From the NCBI GenBank assembly GCA_002411545.1, contig DHTG01000105.1:41091-72880 (forward strand): DNA of 31,790 bases, read 5' to 3'. Shown in pieces: positions 24,735 through 31,790 of this stretch. This DNA is from Bacteroidales bacterium UBA5266. GTDB lineage: Bacteria; Bacteroidota; Bacteroidia; Bacteroidales; WCHB1-69. The notes under the pieces were generated by a model that was not told the DNA's origin, made no database searches, and saw only the letters and a program-made list of their open reading frames with translations. Positions within the stretch are counted from its first letter, which is position 1. The number at the start of each line of letters is the position of its first letter. Position numbers and translations under genes: made by a program.

Positions 24735-24911
24735 GATAAAATGAGTATTAAATTAGAATAAAATACGTATCTTTTGAAAATAACATGCGCATTTTATGAA
24801 AAGAATATGCGCATTTTTTGGGGAATAAAATGAGCATTTTATTGGGATAATATGTGCATTTTATTGGAATAAAATGGGGATTTTATTTCAATAATATGAG
24901 CATTTTATTAA
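24735..24911. repeat. Eight imperfect 22-bp tandem repeats with a palindromic core
   Basis: Eight copies run at 24735, 24757, 24779, 24801, 24824, 24846, 24868 and 24890, in register except for one extra G at 24823. The consensus is about AATAAAATGnGCATTTTATTGG, with a palindromic centre approaching AAAATGCGCATTTT. Individual copies differ at several bases. The array sits between rsgA and the rnfB promoter and is not coding. The exact two-helical-turn period suggests a protein-binding array or a decayed repeat element. Confidence 0.85.
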
Positions 24912-25094
24912 TGAAGACAAACATGTGTGTTAACCCCAGTTGACTTCTTTAAGATAGCAAATACACTTGATTGCTTTTATACGATGATTGATAAAAAAAT
25001 GCGAATGGCAAGCATAACGGATTCATCCTTGTAGTATCCAAATAAAAAGAATGAATCAAAAATGATAAAAAGAAAATTATCCAAGAATTTTTTA
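24912..25094. other. Non-coding spacer before the rnfB promoter
   Basis: No gene or clear regulatory site is visible; the sequence is AT-rich with short A tracts. It separates the 22-bp repeat array from the rnfB -7 box. Confidence 0.5.
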
Positions 25095-25102
25095 TACATT
25101 TG
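25095..25102 (+). promoter_or_regulatory. -7 promoter box for rnfB
   Basis: TACATTTG is a perfect TAnnTTTG match, 36 bases before the rnfB start codon. No TTTG is found at the expected -33 position. Confidence 0.5.
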
Positions 25103-25138
25103 CCAACATAACAAAAAAGATGATTAAATATTAAAAAG

Positions 25139-25963
25139 ATGAGTGAGACTATTGTTTATGCGGTAATTACATTAGGAGGCATTGGCGTTATTGCTGCCGT
25201 TATTTTATATTTTGTATCCCAAAAGTTCAAAGTATACGAAGATCCGAAGATAGATACCATTGCCGGCCTATTGCCGGGAGCCAATTGTGGCGGATGCGGT
25301 TATGCCGGTTGCAGGGCACTGGCCGAAGCCATAGTAAAAGCCGGAAGTACCGAAGGTAAAGCCTGTCCGGCAGGAGGTTCCGACACCGGCACTAAAATTG
25401 CAGCCATGATGGGCGAAACAGCTACTGCAAGCGATCCAAAACGAACCATTATCCGCTGTCAAGGCAGCCATGAAAACGCCCCGCGTAAATTCGCCTATGA
25501 TTCCATTACATCCTGTGCGTTTGCACATATGTCGGGAGCCGGCGAAAGTGCATGCGCTTACGGCTGCTTAGGATTTGGCGACTGTGTGAAAGCCTGCAAA
25601 TTCGACAGCATCAAAATCGACGAAACCATCGGATTACCCCTGGTGAATCACGACACCTGCGTATTATGCGGTGCCTGTGTGAAAGCTTGTCCACGAAACA
25701 TCATTGAAATTCGCAATATACAAGAAAATCAGGCCGTATGGGTGGATTGCATGAACAAAGAAAAAGGAGTTGACGCTAAGAAAAACTGTAAAGTAGCTTG
25801 CATCGCTTGCCGCAAATGCGAAAAAGCCTGTGAGTTTGGAGCTATTACCGTTGAAAACAACCTCGCTTTTATTGATTCAACCAAATGCACGGCTTGTTTG
25901 AAATGCGTGGGGGTTTGTCCTACTACAGCTATCCAAACACTTATTAAAGAACAAGTGTCTTAA
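25139..25963 (+). CDS. rnfB: RnfB-type electron transport ferredoxin subunit
   Basis: A 274-residue membrane-anchored iron-sulfur protein. One N-terminal helix (about 5-27) is followed by the RnfB-type Fe-S domain (Cys50, 53, 58 and 76 in GANCGGCGYAGC...CPAGG). Ferredoxin-like clusters follow: Cys138/142/148/152, Cys173/176/179/183, Cys216/220/223/226/230 and Cys249/252/255/259. RnfB passes electrons from reduced ferredoxin into the Rnf complex, which couples ferredoxin:NAD+ reduction to ion pumping. Rnf genes are normally clustered as rnfBCDGEA. Here rnfB has its own promoter and is followed by a small membrane protein and sufS. The rest of the complex must be elsewhere, or this is a stand-alone homologue. 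Confidence 0.9.
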   Translation: MSETIVYAVITLGGIGVIAAVILYFVSQKFKVYEDPKIDTIAGLLPGANCGGCGYAGCRALAEAIVKAGSTEGKACPAGGSDTGTKIAAMMGETATASDPKRTIIRCQGSHENAPRKFAYDSITSCAFAHMSGAGESACAYGCLGFGDCVKACKFDSIKIDETIGLPLVNHDTCVLCGACVKACPRNIIEIRNIQENQAVWVDCMNKEKGVDAKKNCKVACIACRKCEKACEFGAITVENNLAFIDSTKCTACLKCVGVCPTTAIQTLIKEQVS

Positions 25964-26011
25964 TAACTAACACATACATCTTATCTATTTCATAAAAAAT
26001 ATAGCAACACC

Positions 26012-26482
26012 ATGACATTTTCCGATAATAAGCAAGCATTTCCTGACAGCGCACCACAAAGCAATCCACGCCCCGGCTTTTTAACCCTATTGTGTGTTTT
26101 AACCTTTATCGGAAGTGGCTTTTCGTTATTGTCACAAATTTTTTCATTTGTCTTATACGATAAAATACCCGACTTATTTCATCAAATGTCTAACGTAATC
26201 GGAGGCGAAATCGGTGAATTATACATAAAAACCGCTGAGGTATTTATGGCTATGCCGAGGTATTATTTCTTACTATTGGCAGGTATTTACACATTATCGC
26301 TCAGCGGTGCCGTATGTATGCTTTTGTTGCGTAAAATCGGATTTCATCTCTATACCATAAGTCAGATTCTTTATTTAGGCTTGCCTTTGCTTATCATACA
26401 TGCTCCATTTAATGTATTTAACTTGTTATTATCTGCTATTTTCGTTTTACTTTATGCACGATTTTTAAAACTTATGAGATAA
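26012..26482 (+). CDS. Four-helix membrane protein of unknown function
   Basis: A 156-residue protein with a polar, proline-rich N terminus (1-22) and four hydrophobic segments at about 23-48, 84-105, 109-128 and 131-152. A soluble loop with an amphipathic stretch lies between the first and second (about 50-82). I recognise no motif that gives a function. It lies 48 bases after rnfB, and its stop codon overlaps the sufS start (TAATG), so it is translationally coupled to sufS. Similar small membrane proteins occur widely in Bacteroidota without assigned roles. Confidence 0.75.
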   Translation: MTFSDNKQAFPDSAPQSNPRPGFLTLLCVLTFIGSGFSLLSQIFSFVLYDKIPDLFHQMSNVIGGEIGELYIKTAEVFMAMPRYYFLLLAGIYTLSLSGAVCMLLLRKIGFHLYTISQILYLGLPLLIIHAPFNVFNLLLSAIFVLLYARFLKLMR

Positions 26483-27693
26483 TGATGAAACACATTCGGG
26501 ACCAATTTCCCATCTTGCAGCAACAAGTACACAATAAACCCTTGATTTATTTCGACAATGCCGCCAGTTCACAGAAACCGAGCTGTGTGATTCAAGCCGT
26601 TAAAACATATTATGAAAGCATCAACAGCAACGTACACCGTGGCATTCACCATCTCAGCCAATTAGCCACCGATGCCTATGAGCAAGCCCGTCAGCAAGTT
26701 CAAACATTCATACATGCCCAACACAGCCATGAAATCGTTTTCACCCGCGGGACCACCGAATCTATCAATTTGGTAGCTGCCTGTTTTTCCCGTGACTTTT
26801 TGAAACCCGGCGACGAAATCATACTCAGTATGATGGAGCATCATTCCAACATAGTTCCCTGGCAACTGGCCTGCCAACAAAGTCAAGCTGTCATTAAAGT
26901 AATCCCTATGAATGAAAAAGGGGAATTACTCATGGATGCCTATCACAAACTTTTCAGCGATAAAACCAAAATAGTAGCTATTACTCAAACATCCAATACC
27001 TTAGGCACTATAAATCCCATCAAAGAGATGATATCATATGCCCACTCACGCAACGTCCCCGTACTCATCGACGGAGCGCAAGGAATTAAATCCTGCGGCA
27101 TAGATGTACAAGAAGTGGATTGCGATTTTTATTGTTTTTCCGGACACAAGTTATATGCCCCTATGGGAATCGGCATCTTATATGGCAAAGAAGCTTGGTT
27201 GGACAAACTTCCTCCCTATCAAGGTGGAGGCGATATGATTAAAGAAGTAAGTTTTGCAAAAACCACTTTCAACGACCTACCGTTTAAATTCGAAGCCGGC
27301 ACTCCCAATGTGGGTGGTGCAATTGGATTACAACAAGCATTGCTGTTTATCGAAATATATGGTCATCAAAACTTTATCCAATACGAAAAAGAATTGCTCG
27401 ACTATGCAATATCTCAAATGAAATCCATAGAGAATATACGTTTTATCGGAACAGCCTCTCATAAAAGCGCTGTCATATCGTTTTTATTAGAGCCACATCA
27501 TCCTACGGATGTGGGTACCTTGATTGATTTTATGGGAGTGGCTGTCAGAACGGGTCATCATTGTACACAGCCACTGATGGACCACCTGGGGATTCCGGGA
27601 ACCATAAGAGCTTCATTTGCTCCCTATAACACAAAGGAAGAAATCGATTATTTTGTACATGCTTTACGCACCGCCAACAAGATGCTCGCCTAA
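26482..27693 (+). CDS. sufS: SufS-type cysteine desulfurase
   Basis: A 403-residue PLP enzyme that removes sulfur from cysteine, forming a persulfide for iron-sulfur cluster assembly. Family marks are YFDNAASSQKP near the N terminus, the internal HHSN at about 119-122, the PLP lysine Lys223 in SGHKLYAP, the class II GGGDMI at about 249-254, and the active-site Cys361 in RTGHHCTQPLM on a short loop typical of SufS. The ATG overlaps the preceding stop; a second in-frame Met follows at once. The sufBCD genes are not nearby. The closeness to rnfB, which needs several clusters, is suggestive but may be chance. The next gene starts 2 bases after its stop. Confidence 0.93.
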   Translation: MMKHIRDQFPILQQQVHNKPLIYFDNAASSQKPSCVIQAVKTYYESINSNVHRGIHHLSQLATDAYEQARQQVQTFIHAQHSHEIVFTRGTTESINLVAACFSRDFLKPGDEIILSMMEHHSNIVPWQLACQQSQAVIKVIPMNEKGELLMDAYHKLFSDKTKIVAITQTSNTLGTINPIKEMISYAHSRNVPVLIDGAQGIKSCGIDVQEVDCDFYCFSGHKLYAPMGIGILYGKEAWLDKLPPYQGGGDMIKEVSFAKTTFNDLPFKFEAGTPNVGGAIGLQQALLFIEIYGHQNFIQYEKELLDYAISQMKSIENIRFIGTASHKSAVISFLLEPHHPTDVGTLIDFMGVAVRTGHHCTQPLMDHLGIPGTIRASFAPYNTKEEIDYFVHALRTANKMLA

Positions 27694-27695
27694 AT

Positions 27696-28301
27696 ATGAA
27701 GATTATTTGTTTTTACAACAACTTTCCCCATCAAAAACAAGTATTTCCCCTGGAGAATAAACCCTTGTTTTACCTCAAACCCGACACTTCCATACTCACC
27801 CACAATCGTCCGTTTTTCATACCCGAGTTTACCGACAACTTACATTGTCAGGTGGAATTGGTAATAAGAATCGACAAGTTAGGTAAATACATACAAACAA
27901 ACTATGTCTCCACCTACTTTCACGAAATAGCCTTAGGCATCAACATATTCGATAAAAGCTTACAAACACAGTGTATACAAAACGGTTTAGCCTGGGAAAA
28001 AAGCACTGCCTTCGAAAACTCAGCCGCCATGAGTCTTTTCTTCCCTCTTGACAATATACATTCTCTCGAAGAGATAACACTTGGCATATCCAAAAACCAA
28101 CAGGAAAACATACATGCAAACCTGCAGTCGATGGTTTTCCCTCTTGAAACACTTATTTCGTATGTTTCAAGCTATTTTACACTCAAAACCGGCGACCTCC
28201 TCTTTTTAGGTTCTCCCCTACCCTCTATCCCTATACAAATCAACGACCTAATAGAAGCTTACCTAAACCATGAAAAACGCATGCGTTTTAGAATTAAATA
28301 A
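27696..28301 (+). CDS. FAH-family protein with a degraded active site
   Basis: A 201-residue protein of the fumarylacetoacetate hydrolase fold, whose usual members cleave or decarboxylate beta-keto acids with a Mg2+ ion. The fold is clear from NLHCQVELVIRIDKLGK (48-64), ISYVSSYFTLKTGDLLFLGSP (about 154-174) and NDLIEAYL. Compared with FAHD1-like members, key sites are changed: the first metal Glu of H-x-E-x-E is Gln52 (Glu54 is kept), the metal Asp of the LDMTARD motif is Asn83, and the catalytic Lys of WxxxKxF is Thr104. The TGTP motif is LGSP. This suggests a non-catalytic or differently acting protein. It starts 2 bases after sufS and may be coupled to it. Confidence 0.8.
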   Translation: MKIICFYNNFPHQKQVFPLENKPLFYLKPDTSILTHNRPFFIPEFTDNLHCQVELVIRIDKLGKYIQTNYVSTYFHEIALGINIFDKSLQTQCIQNGLAWEKSTAFENSAAMSLFFPLDNIHSLEEITLGISKNQQENIHANLQSMVFPLETLISYVSSYFTLKTGDLLFLGSPLPSIPIQINDLIEAYLNHEKRMRFRIK

Positions 28302-28331
28302 TACATTCACTTTTAAAAATTAACCAATATA

Positions 28332-28604
28332 ATGATTACAAGCGATTTTAGTGTTTTTGAAATTTTAATGCTTTTATGTTTTGCCGTCAGTTGGCCGATA
28401 TCCATTGCCAAAGCATTACGAACAAAAGTAGTAAAAGGGAAAAGTCCGATTTTTATGATGATTATCATACTCGGATATGCCTTTGGTATAATCAATAAAA
28501 TCATCAATCATTTCGACATGGTTACTTTCTTATGGGCTTTTAATATGTTATTAGTTAGTATAGATTTATTTTTATATTACAAATACATCAAAAATGAATG
28601 CTGA
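28332..28604 (+). CDS. Small three-helix membrane protein
   Basis: A 90-residue protein with three hydrophobic segments at about 9-26, 40-58 and 64-83. A basic loop (KALRTKVVKGKS) lies between the first two, and the C terminus is charged. The size and the 'SWPISIAKALRTK...KSPIFM' arrangement recall half-transporter PQ-loop/SemiSWEET proteins, which have three helices and work as dimers, but the canonical PQ pair is absent and I do not assign a function. It follows the FAH-family gene by 30 bases and is read in the same direction. Confidence 0.7.
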   Translation: MITSDFSVFEILMLLCFAVSWPISIAKALRTKVVKGKSPIFMMIIILGYAFGIINKIINHFDMVTFLWAFNMLLVSIDLFLYYKYIKNEC

Positions 28605-28679
28605 ACATACAACAAGGAAACCTAAATAACGTTATAAATCCATCGAAACAATAATCATAAAAAACAAAAAACAGGATTC

Positions 28680-29180
28680 ATGAAAACAAAATTTTTTATC
28701 GTTTTATGTATTGCATTAAGCAGCCTAAGCATCAAAGCACAAACCCCTTACAAGCATAGCATAGGCGGTATTTTAGGCTTTTTTAACGGAGTATCTTACA
28801 AAACCTTTGTCGACAACAACTTTGCCATTCAGGCCGATTTAGGCATGCATGTTTCCCATTATATGTTAGGATTAAATGTAAACGGCAATTTCATGTATGA
28901 GCAAGCCATCCAAGACGGGTTTTATTGGTTTGCCGGCGGGGGCATCACTTTAGGCCCTGCTTTCGGTTATGTCAGAAATTACCCTGCTAACAACCAAACA
29001 CTCTTTGGATTCCGTTTAGGATTAAATGGTATAGGAGGAGCAGAATACAAATTTAACAACATACCTCTTACCTTACAAGCCGACATACGTCCGGGCATTA
29101 GCTTTTATATGTCGAACGGCGGATTTTTTGCGTTCTTCGACTATAACTTCTTAAATGCGAGTGTAAGATATACTTTTTAA
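28680..29180 (+). CDS. Exported outer-membrane beta-barrel-like protein
   Basis: A 166-residue protein with a clear signal peptide (MKTKFFIVLCIALSSLSIKA, cleavage likely before QTPY). The mature part alternates aromatic and polar residues in short strands (NFAIQADLGMHVSHYM, FYWFAGGGITLGPAFGYV, GFRLGLNGIGGAEYKF) and ends in an aromatic residue (SVRYTF), as is usual for small outer-membrane beta barrels. No specific function can be assigned. It starts 75 bases after the small membrane protein gene and is followed by a good terminator. Confidence 0.8.
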   Translation: MKTKFFIVLCIALSSLSIKAQTPYKHSIGGILGFFNGVSYKTFVDNNFAIQADLGMHVSHYMLGLNVNGNFMYEQAIQDGFYWFAGGGITLGPAFGYVRNYPANNQTLFGFRLGLNGIGGAEYKFNNIPLTLQADIRPGISFYMSNGGFFAFFDYNFLNASVRYTF

Positions 29181-29232
29181 TGATATAGCTGAAATATAAT
29201 AGCACATATTATCTTAATTAAACCTTACTGAT

Positions 29233-29262
29233 AAAATGGAGGCAAGAGCCCTCCATTTTTTT
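29233..29262 (+). terminator. Rho-independent terminator after the beta-barrel gene
   Basis: AAAATGGAGG (29233-29242) pairs perfectly with CCTCCATTTT (29250-29259) across a 7-nt loop, with a run of seven T from 29256 to 29262. It lies 52 bases past the stop codon and separates this unit from the fusA2-type gene. Confidence 0.9.
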
Positions 29263-29323
29263 ATCCTCTTTAATAATTTCAAAATATTTTTTCTAAACAG
29301 TAAATTTATATTATTGATTTTTG

Positions 29324-29331
29324 TAACTTTG
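29324..29331 (+). promoter_or_regulatory. -7 promoter box for the fusA2-type gene, with a roughly 100-nt leader
   Basis: TAACTTTG is a perfect TAnnTTTG match, followed by CGC. No TTTG lies at -33. Transcription starting near 29338 would give a leader of about 100 bases before the ATG at 29440, longer than others in this window. A purine-rich AGGGAGG lies at about 29388-29394, too far upstream to act as an ordinary ribosome-binding site. Confidence 0.5.
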
Positions 29332-29439
29332 CGCACTTTAAAACAATCCTTATATATAATATACACTATCCATTAAAAGAGTATATTAGGGAGGTTATTT
29401 ATTGAAAATAAATATAGAAAATTAAATATTATCATCGAA

Positions 29440-31575
29440 ATGAAAGTTTATCAAACGAATGAAATAAGAAATATTGCCATCTTAGGAGGAGCGAAAAATG
29501 GAAAAACTACCTTATCCGAAGCCATATTATTTCATGGTGGTGTCATAACCCGTCGAGGAAGCGTTGACGACAAGAATACGGTTTCCGACTATAGAGAAAT
29601 AGAATTAGAACGACAAAATTCTATTTATTCTACCATATTATATGCCGAACATGCCGGTGTTAAAATCAATATGATCGATTGTCCGGGATTTGATGATTTC
29701 ATTGGAGAAGTTATTACAGCCTTACGGGTTTGTGATACGGCACTTATGGTATTAAACGCTCAAAATGGCGTTGACGTAGGAGCAGAAATTCAATGGCGTT
29801 GGGTTAAAAAAGCAAAAAAACCTCTTGTTTTTGTTGTGAATCAATTAGACCATGACAAAGCAAACTTTGATGAAATGGTGCGCGAATTAAAACAAGATTT
29901 CGGAAATGGCGTTACCATCATTCAATATCCTATCAATGCAGGAGTAGGATTCGACACAGTGATCGACGTACTACAAATGAAACAACTCAGCTTCCCTTCC
30001 AACGGTGGAACCGCTGTTGTTAGTGAAATCCCTGAAAGTGAAAAAGCAAAAGCAGAAGAATTGCACAATACCCTGATAGAAAATGCAGCCGAGAATGACG
30101 AATCGCTCATGGAAAAATTCTTTGAAGAAGGAACACTTACCGAAGAAGAAATCAAAAAGGGATTGCATTTAGGCATACTTAACGGAAGTACTTTCCCTGT
30201 GCTATGTACGGCGGCAAAAACCGACCAAGGCGTGCTTAGTTTAATGGATTTTATCAAAGATAATTGTCCGGTTCCCAACGAAGCGGCTTTTGAAAAAACG
30301 AAAAACGGCAAAGTACTTGGCTTTGATGTCAAAGAAGCTGCTTCAGCATTTGTATTTAAAGCCGCCATCGAACAACACTTAGGCGAAGTGTCGTTTATGA
30401 AAATCTACAACGGCGAGTTTACCGAAGCCATGGATGCCATCAATCCTATCAACGGCTCCAAAGAAAGAATATCACAATTGTTATGCATAGCCGGCAAAAA
30501 CCGCGAAAAAATTGAAAAAGCCTGTGCCGGCGATATCGTTGCTACGATCAAATTGAAAAACGTTTATCCGCAACACACCCTCAACTCAACGAAAAACCCG
30601 GAAGATGTAATTGAACCTACCGTATTCCCTGAACCCAAATTCCGTACCGCCATCAAAGCGAAAAACTCGAGCGATGACGAAAAGTTAGGTGCTATTTTAA
30701 ACGAACTTCGCAAAACCGATTTGACATTATTGGTGGAACAATCCAAAGAATTGAAACAAACCATTGTTTCAGGTCAAGGAGAACAACACTTAAACATCAA
30801 CCGTTGGATTATTGAGAAAATCAATAAAATAGAAATTGAATTTATATCTCCGAAAATCCCGTATCGCGAAACCATCACCAAATCGGCAGAATCCATGTAC
30901 CGACATAAAAAGCAATCGGGTGGTGCCGGACAATTCGGTGAAGTACATATGCTGATTGAACCTTATTATGAAGGTATGATTCCTCAAAATAAATACCCTA
31001 TCCGCGGAACTGAAAGCTACGACTTACCATGGGGTGGTAAATTAATATTCAACAACTGTATTGTAGGAGGAGCTATTGACGCTCGTTTTATGCCCGCTAT
31101 CCTAAAAGGAATCATGGAAAAAATAGAAGACGGCCCCCTTACCGGATCCTATGCACGAGATATATGCGTGAATATCTATGACGGCAAAATGCACCCCGTC
31201 GATTCAAACGAAATGGCCTTCAAATTGGCCGGAAGAAATGCGTTTAAAGATGCGTTTAAAAATGCAGGGCCTCGTATCTTGGAACCTATCTACGACGTCG
31301 AAGTATTTGTTCCTTCCGAAAACATGGGTAGCGTCATGACCGACTTACAAGGCCGACGTGCCGTGGTGATGGGTATGGACAGCGAAGGCAACTTTCAAAA
31401 AATTCGCGCCAAAGTTCCTTTGGCTGAAATGAATAAATATTCCACTTCCTTAAGCTCCGTCACCAGCGGAAGGGCTTCCTACGGAATGAAATTTGCCGAA
31501 TATCAACAAGTGCCGTCCGACGTACAATCGGCCTTGTTAAAAGCTTACGAAGAATCTCAAACCGACGAAGATTAA
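29440..31575 (+). CDS. fusA2: FusA2-type elongation factor G lacking GTPase residues
   Basis: A 711-residue EF-G paralogue with all five EF-G domains: G domain to about 280, domain II about 300-390, domain III from about 400, domain IV with IPYRETITKS and KQSGGAGQFGEVH, domain V ending near 690. Catalytic motifs are altered. The P loop is GGAKNGKTT (16-24) in place of AHIDAGKTT. Switch I has ERQNSI in place of ERGITI. The catalytic His of DTPGH is Phe84 (DCPGF). The G4 motif NKxD is NQLD (134-137). The same divergence is known from EF-G2 of Bacteroides thetaiotaomicron, which promotes translation without detectable GTPase activity and is important under carbon limitation and in gut colonisation. 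It should act on ribosomes in the cytoplasm. It stands alone, with its own promoter and terminator. Confidence 0.93.
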   Translation: MKVYQTNEIRNIAILGGAKNGKTTLSEAILFHGGVITRRGSVDDKNTVSDYREIELERQNSIYSTILYAEHAGVKINMIDCPGFDDFIGEVITALRVCDTALMVLNAQNGVDVGAEIQWRWVKKAKKPLVFVVNQLDHDKANFDEMVRELKQDFGNGVTIIQYPINAGVGFDTVIDVLQMKQLSFPSNGGTAVVSEIPESEKAKAEELHNTLIENAAENDESLMEKFFEEGTLTEEEIKKGLHLGILNGSTFPVLCTAAKTDQGVLSLMDFIKDNCPVPNEAAFEKTKNGKVLGFDVKEAASAFVFKAAIEQHLGEVSFMKIYNGEFTEAMDAINPINGSKERISQLLCIAGKNREKIEKACAGDIVATIKLKNVYPQHTLNSTKNPEDVIEPTVFPEPKFRTAIKAKNSSDDEKLGAILNELRKTDLTLLVEQSKELKQTIVSGQGEQHLNINRWIIEKINKIEIEFISPKIPYRETITKSAESMYRHKKQSGGAGQFGEVHMLIEPYYEGMIPQNKYPIRGTESYDLPWGGKLIFNNCIVGGAIDARFMPAILKGIMEKIEDGPLTGSYARDICVNIYDGKMHPVDSNEMAFKLAGRNAFKDAFKNAGPRILEPIYDVEVFVPSENMGSVMTDLQGRRAVVMGMDSEGNFQKIRAKVPLAEMNKYSTSLSSVTSGRASYGMKFAEYQQVPSDVQSALLKAYEESQTDED

Positions 31576-31604
31576 TACTATTTTTTATTAATAAATAAAT
31601 GTGA

Positions 31605-31633
31605 AGAGAGTGCTCAGCGCTCTCTTTTTTTTT
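31605..31633 (+). terminator. Rho-independent terminator after the fusA2-type gene
   Basis: AGAGAGTGC (31605-31613) pairs with GCGCTCTCT (31617-31625), with one G-T pair and a 3-nt loop, followed by an uninterrupted T run to 31633. It begins 30 bases after the stop codon. Confidence 0.92.
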
Positions 31634-31736
31634 GTTACTTTCCTTCTAAAAACAAAGAATGGAAAAAACACAATCCAGACCATCGTATTTCTCTGTTCTT
31701 GATACAGATAATTCAGCGGGTGAAAATTCTCAAAAC

Positions 31737-31790
31737 AATTACGAATTACGAGGAAAGTCTCGAGTCGCGGGTCCCAAGTCGTAAGTCAAC
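31737..31790. repeat. Heptamer repeat array running off the right edge
   Basis: Two copies of AATTACG (31737-31750) are followed, after AGGAA, by five heptamers in exact register: AGTCTCG, AGTCGCG, GGTCCCA, AGTCGTA and AGTCAAC (31756-31790), i.e. (A/G)GTCnnn. The sequence is more GC-rich than its surroundings and appears non-coding. The array may continue beyond the window. Confidence 0.6.

Noticed and set aside
24735..24911. CRISPR array
   Set aside because: The 22-bp units are directly adjacent with no unique spacers, vary in sequence, and no cas gene is nearby.
29338..29439. Riboswitch in the fusA2 leader
   Set aside because: The roughly 100-base leader is AT-rich, with no stable hairpin set or recognisable aptamer core.
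29922..30368. 148-codon open frame on the minus strand
   Set aside because: It is antisense to the FusA2-type G domain and the following region and is rich in Ser and Leu, with no domain pattern.
31659..31784. A 41-codon open frame (ATG to TAA) at the right edge
   Set aside because: It runs through the heptamer repeat array, lies just after a terminator, has no promoter box and shows no recognisable protein pattern.
1..31790. tRNA, rRNA, transposase, integrase or phage genes
   Set aside because: Intergenic spacers were read on both strands; no tRNA-like T-arm/acceptor pattern and no mobile-element protein were seen.

Overview
The window looks like chromosomal DNA from a low-GC member of the Bacteroidota, most likely an anaerobe of the Bacteroidales. 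Signs of this are Bacteroidota-type -7 promoter boxes (TAnnTTTG) with little Shine-Dalgarno signal, a PorW/SprE lipoprotein, a secreted protease with a type IX secretion (T9SS) C-terminal sorting domain, a bactofilin, an RnfB ferredoxin, and an EF-G paralogue of the Bacteroides FusA2 type. There is no phage, transposase, CRISPR array, tRNA or rRNA. It reads as core genome with a few unusual intergenic repeats.

Layout. (1) 68-5081, minus: porW, bactofilin, AtpZ, a four-helix membrane protein and a class I aminotransferase, closed by a terminator at the left edge. The first four genes resemble the front of a Bacteroidota F-type ATP synthase cluster, but no atpB follows. (2) 5082-5501: divergent spacer with a degenerate inverted-repeat element. 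(3) 5502-7948, plus: ECF sigma factor, membrane-anchored probable anti-sigma partner and exported DUF4097-like protein. (4) 7961-13106, minus: purC and parE in one unit, a small single-HKD phospholipase D-like protein, and a PiT phosphate transporter with its DUF47 partner. Tandem 11-bp repeats lie upstream of that pair. (5) 13353-17393, minus: a CitD-CitE fusion, CitF and an MFS transporter, forming a citrate (or citramalate) lyase operon. (6) 17455-19113, minus: M49-type metallopeptidase lipoprotein. It is divergent from (7) 19228-24566, plus: T9SS-secreted M6 metalloprotease, YkfC-like NlpC/P60 peptidase, YitT-family membrane protein and rsgA. (8) 24567-25138: a non-coding stretch with a perfect 20-bp palindrome and eight 22-bp tandem repeats. 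(9) 25139-29180, plus: rnfB without other rnf genes, a membrane protein, sufS, an FAH-family protein with a degraded active site, a small membrane protein and an exported beta-rich protein. (10) 29440-31575, plus: fusA2-like EF-G, then a strong terminator and a heptamer repeat array running off the window.

How the parts relate. PorW and the M6 protease with a sorting domain suggest a working T9SS. The C40 peptidase fits peptidoglycan peptide recycling. CitDE/CitF points to fermentative cleavage of citrate or citramalate to acetate plus an oxoacid, and RnfB to ferredoxin-linked energy conservation. The FusA2-type factor has replaced the residues that canonical EF-G uses to hydrolyse GTP, which suggests translation adapted to energy shortage.

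I found no clear multi-gene system that is wholly unknown. The best candidates for a second look are the FAH pseudoenzyme next to sufS, the 22-bp palindromic repeat array, the 11-bp repeats upstream of the phosphate transporter, the symmetric divergent promoter at 19147-19179, the CitD-CitE fusion, and the heptamer array at the right edge.
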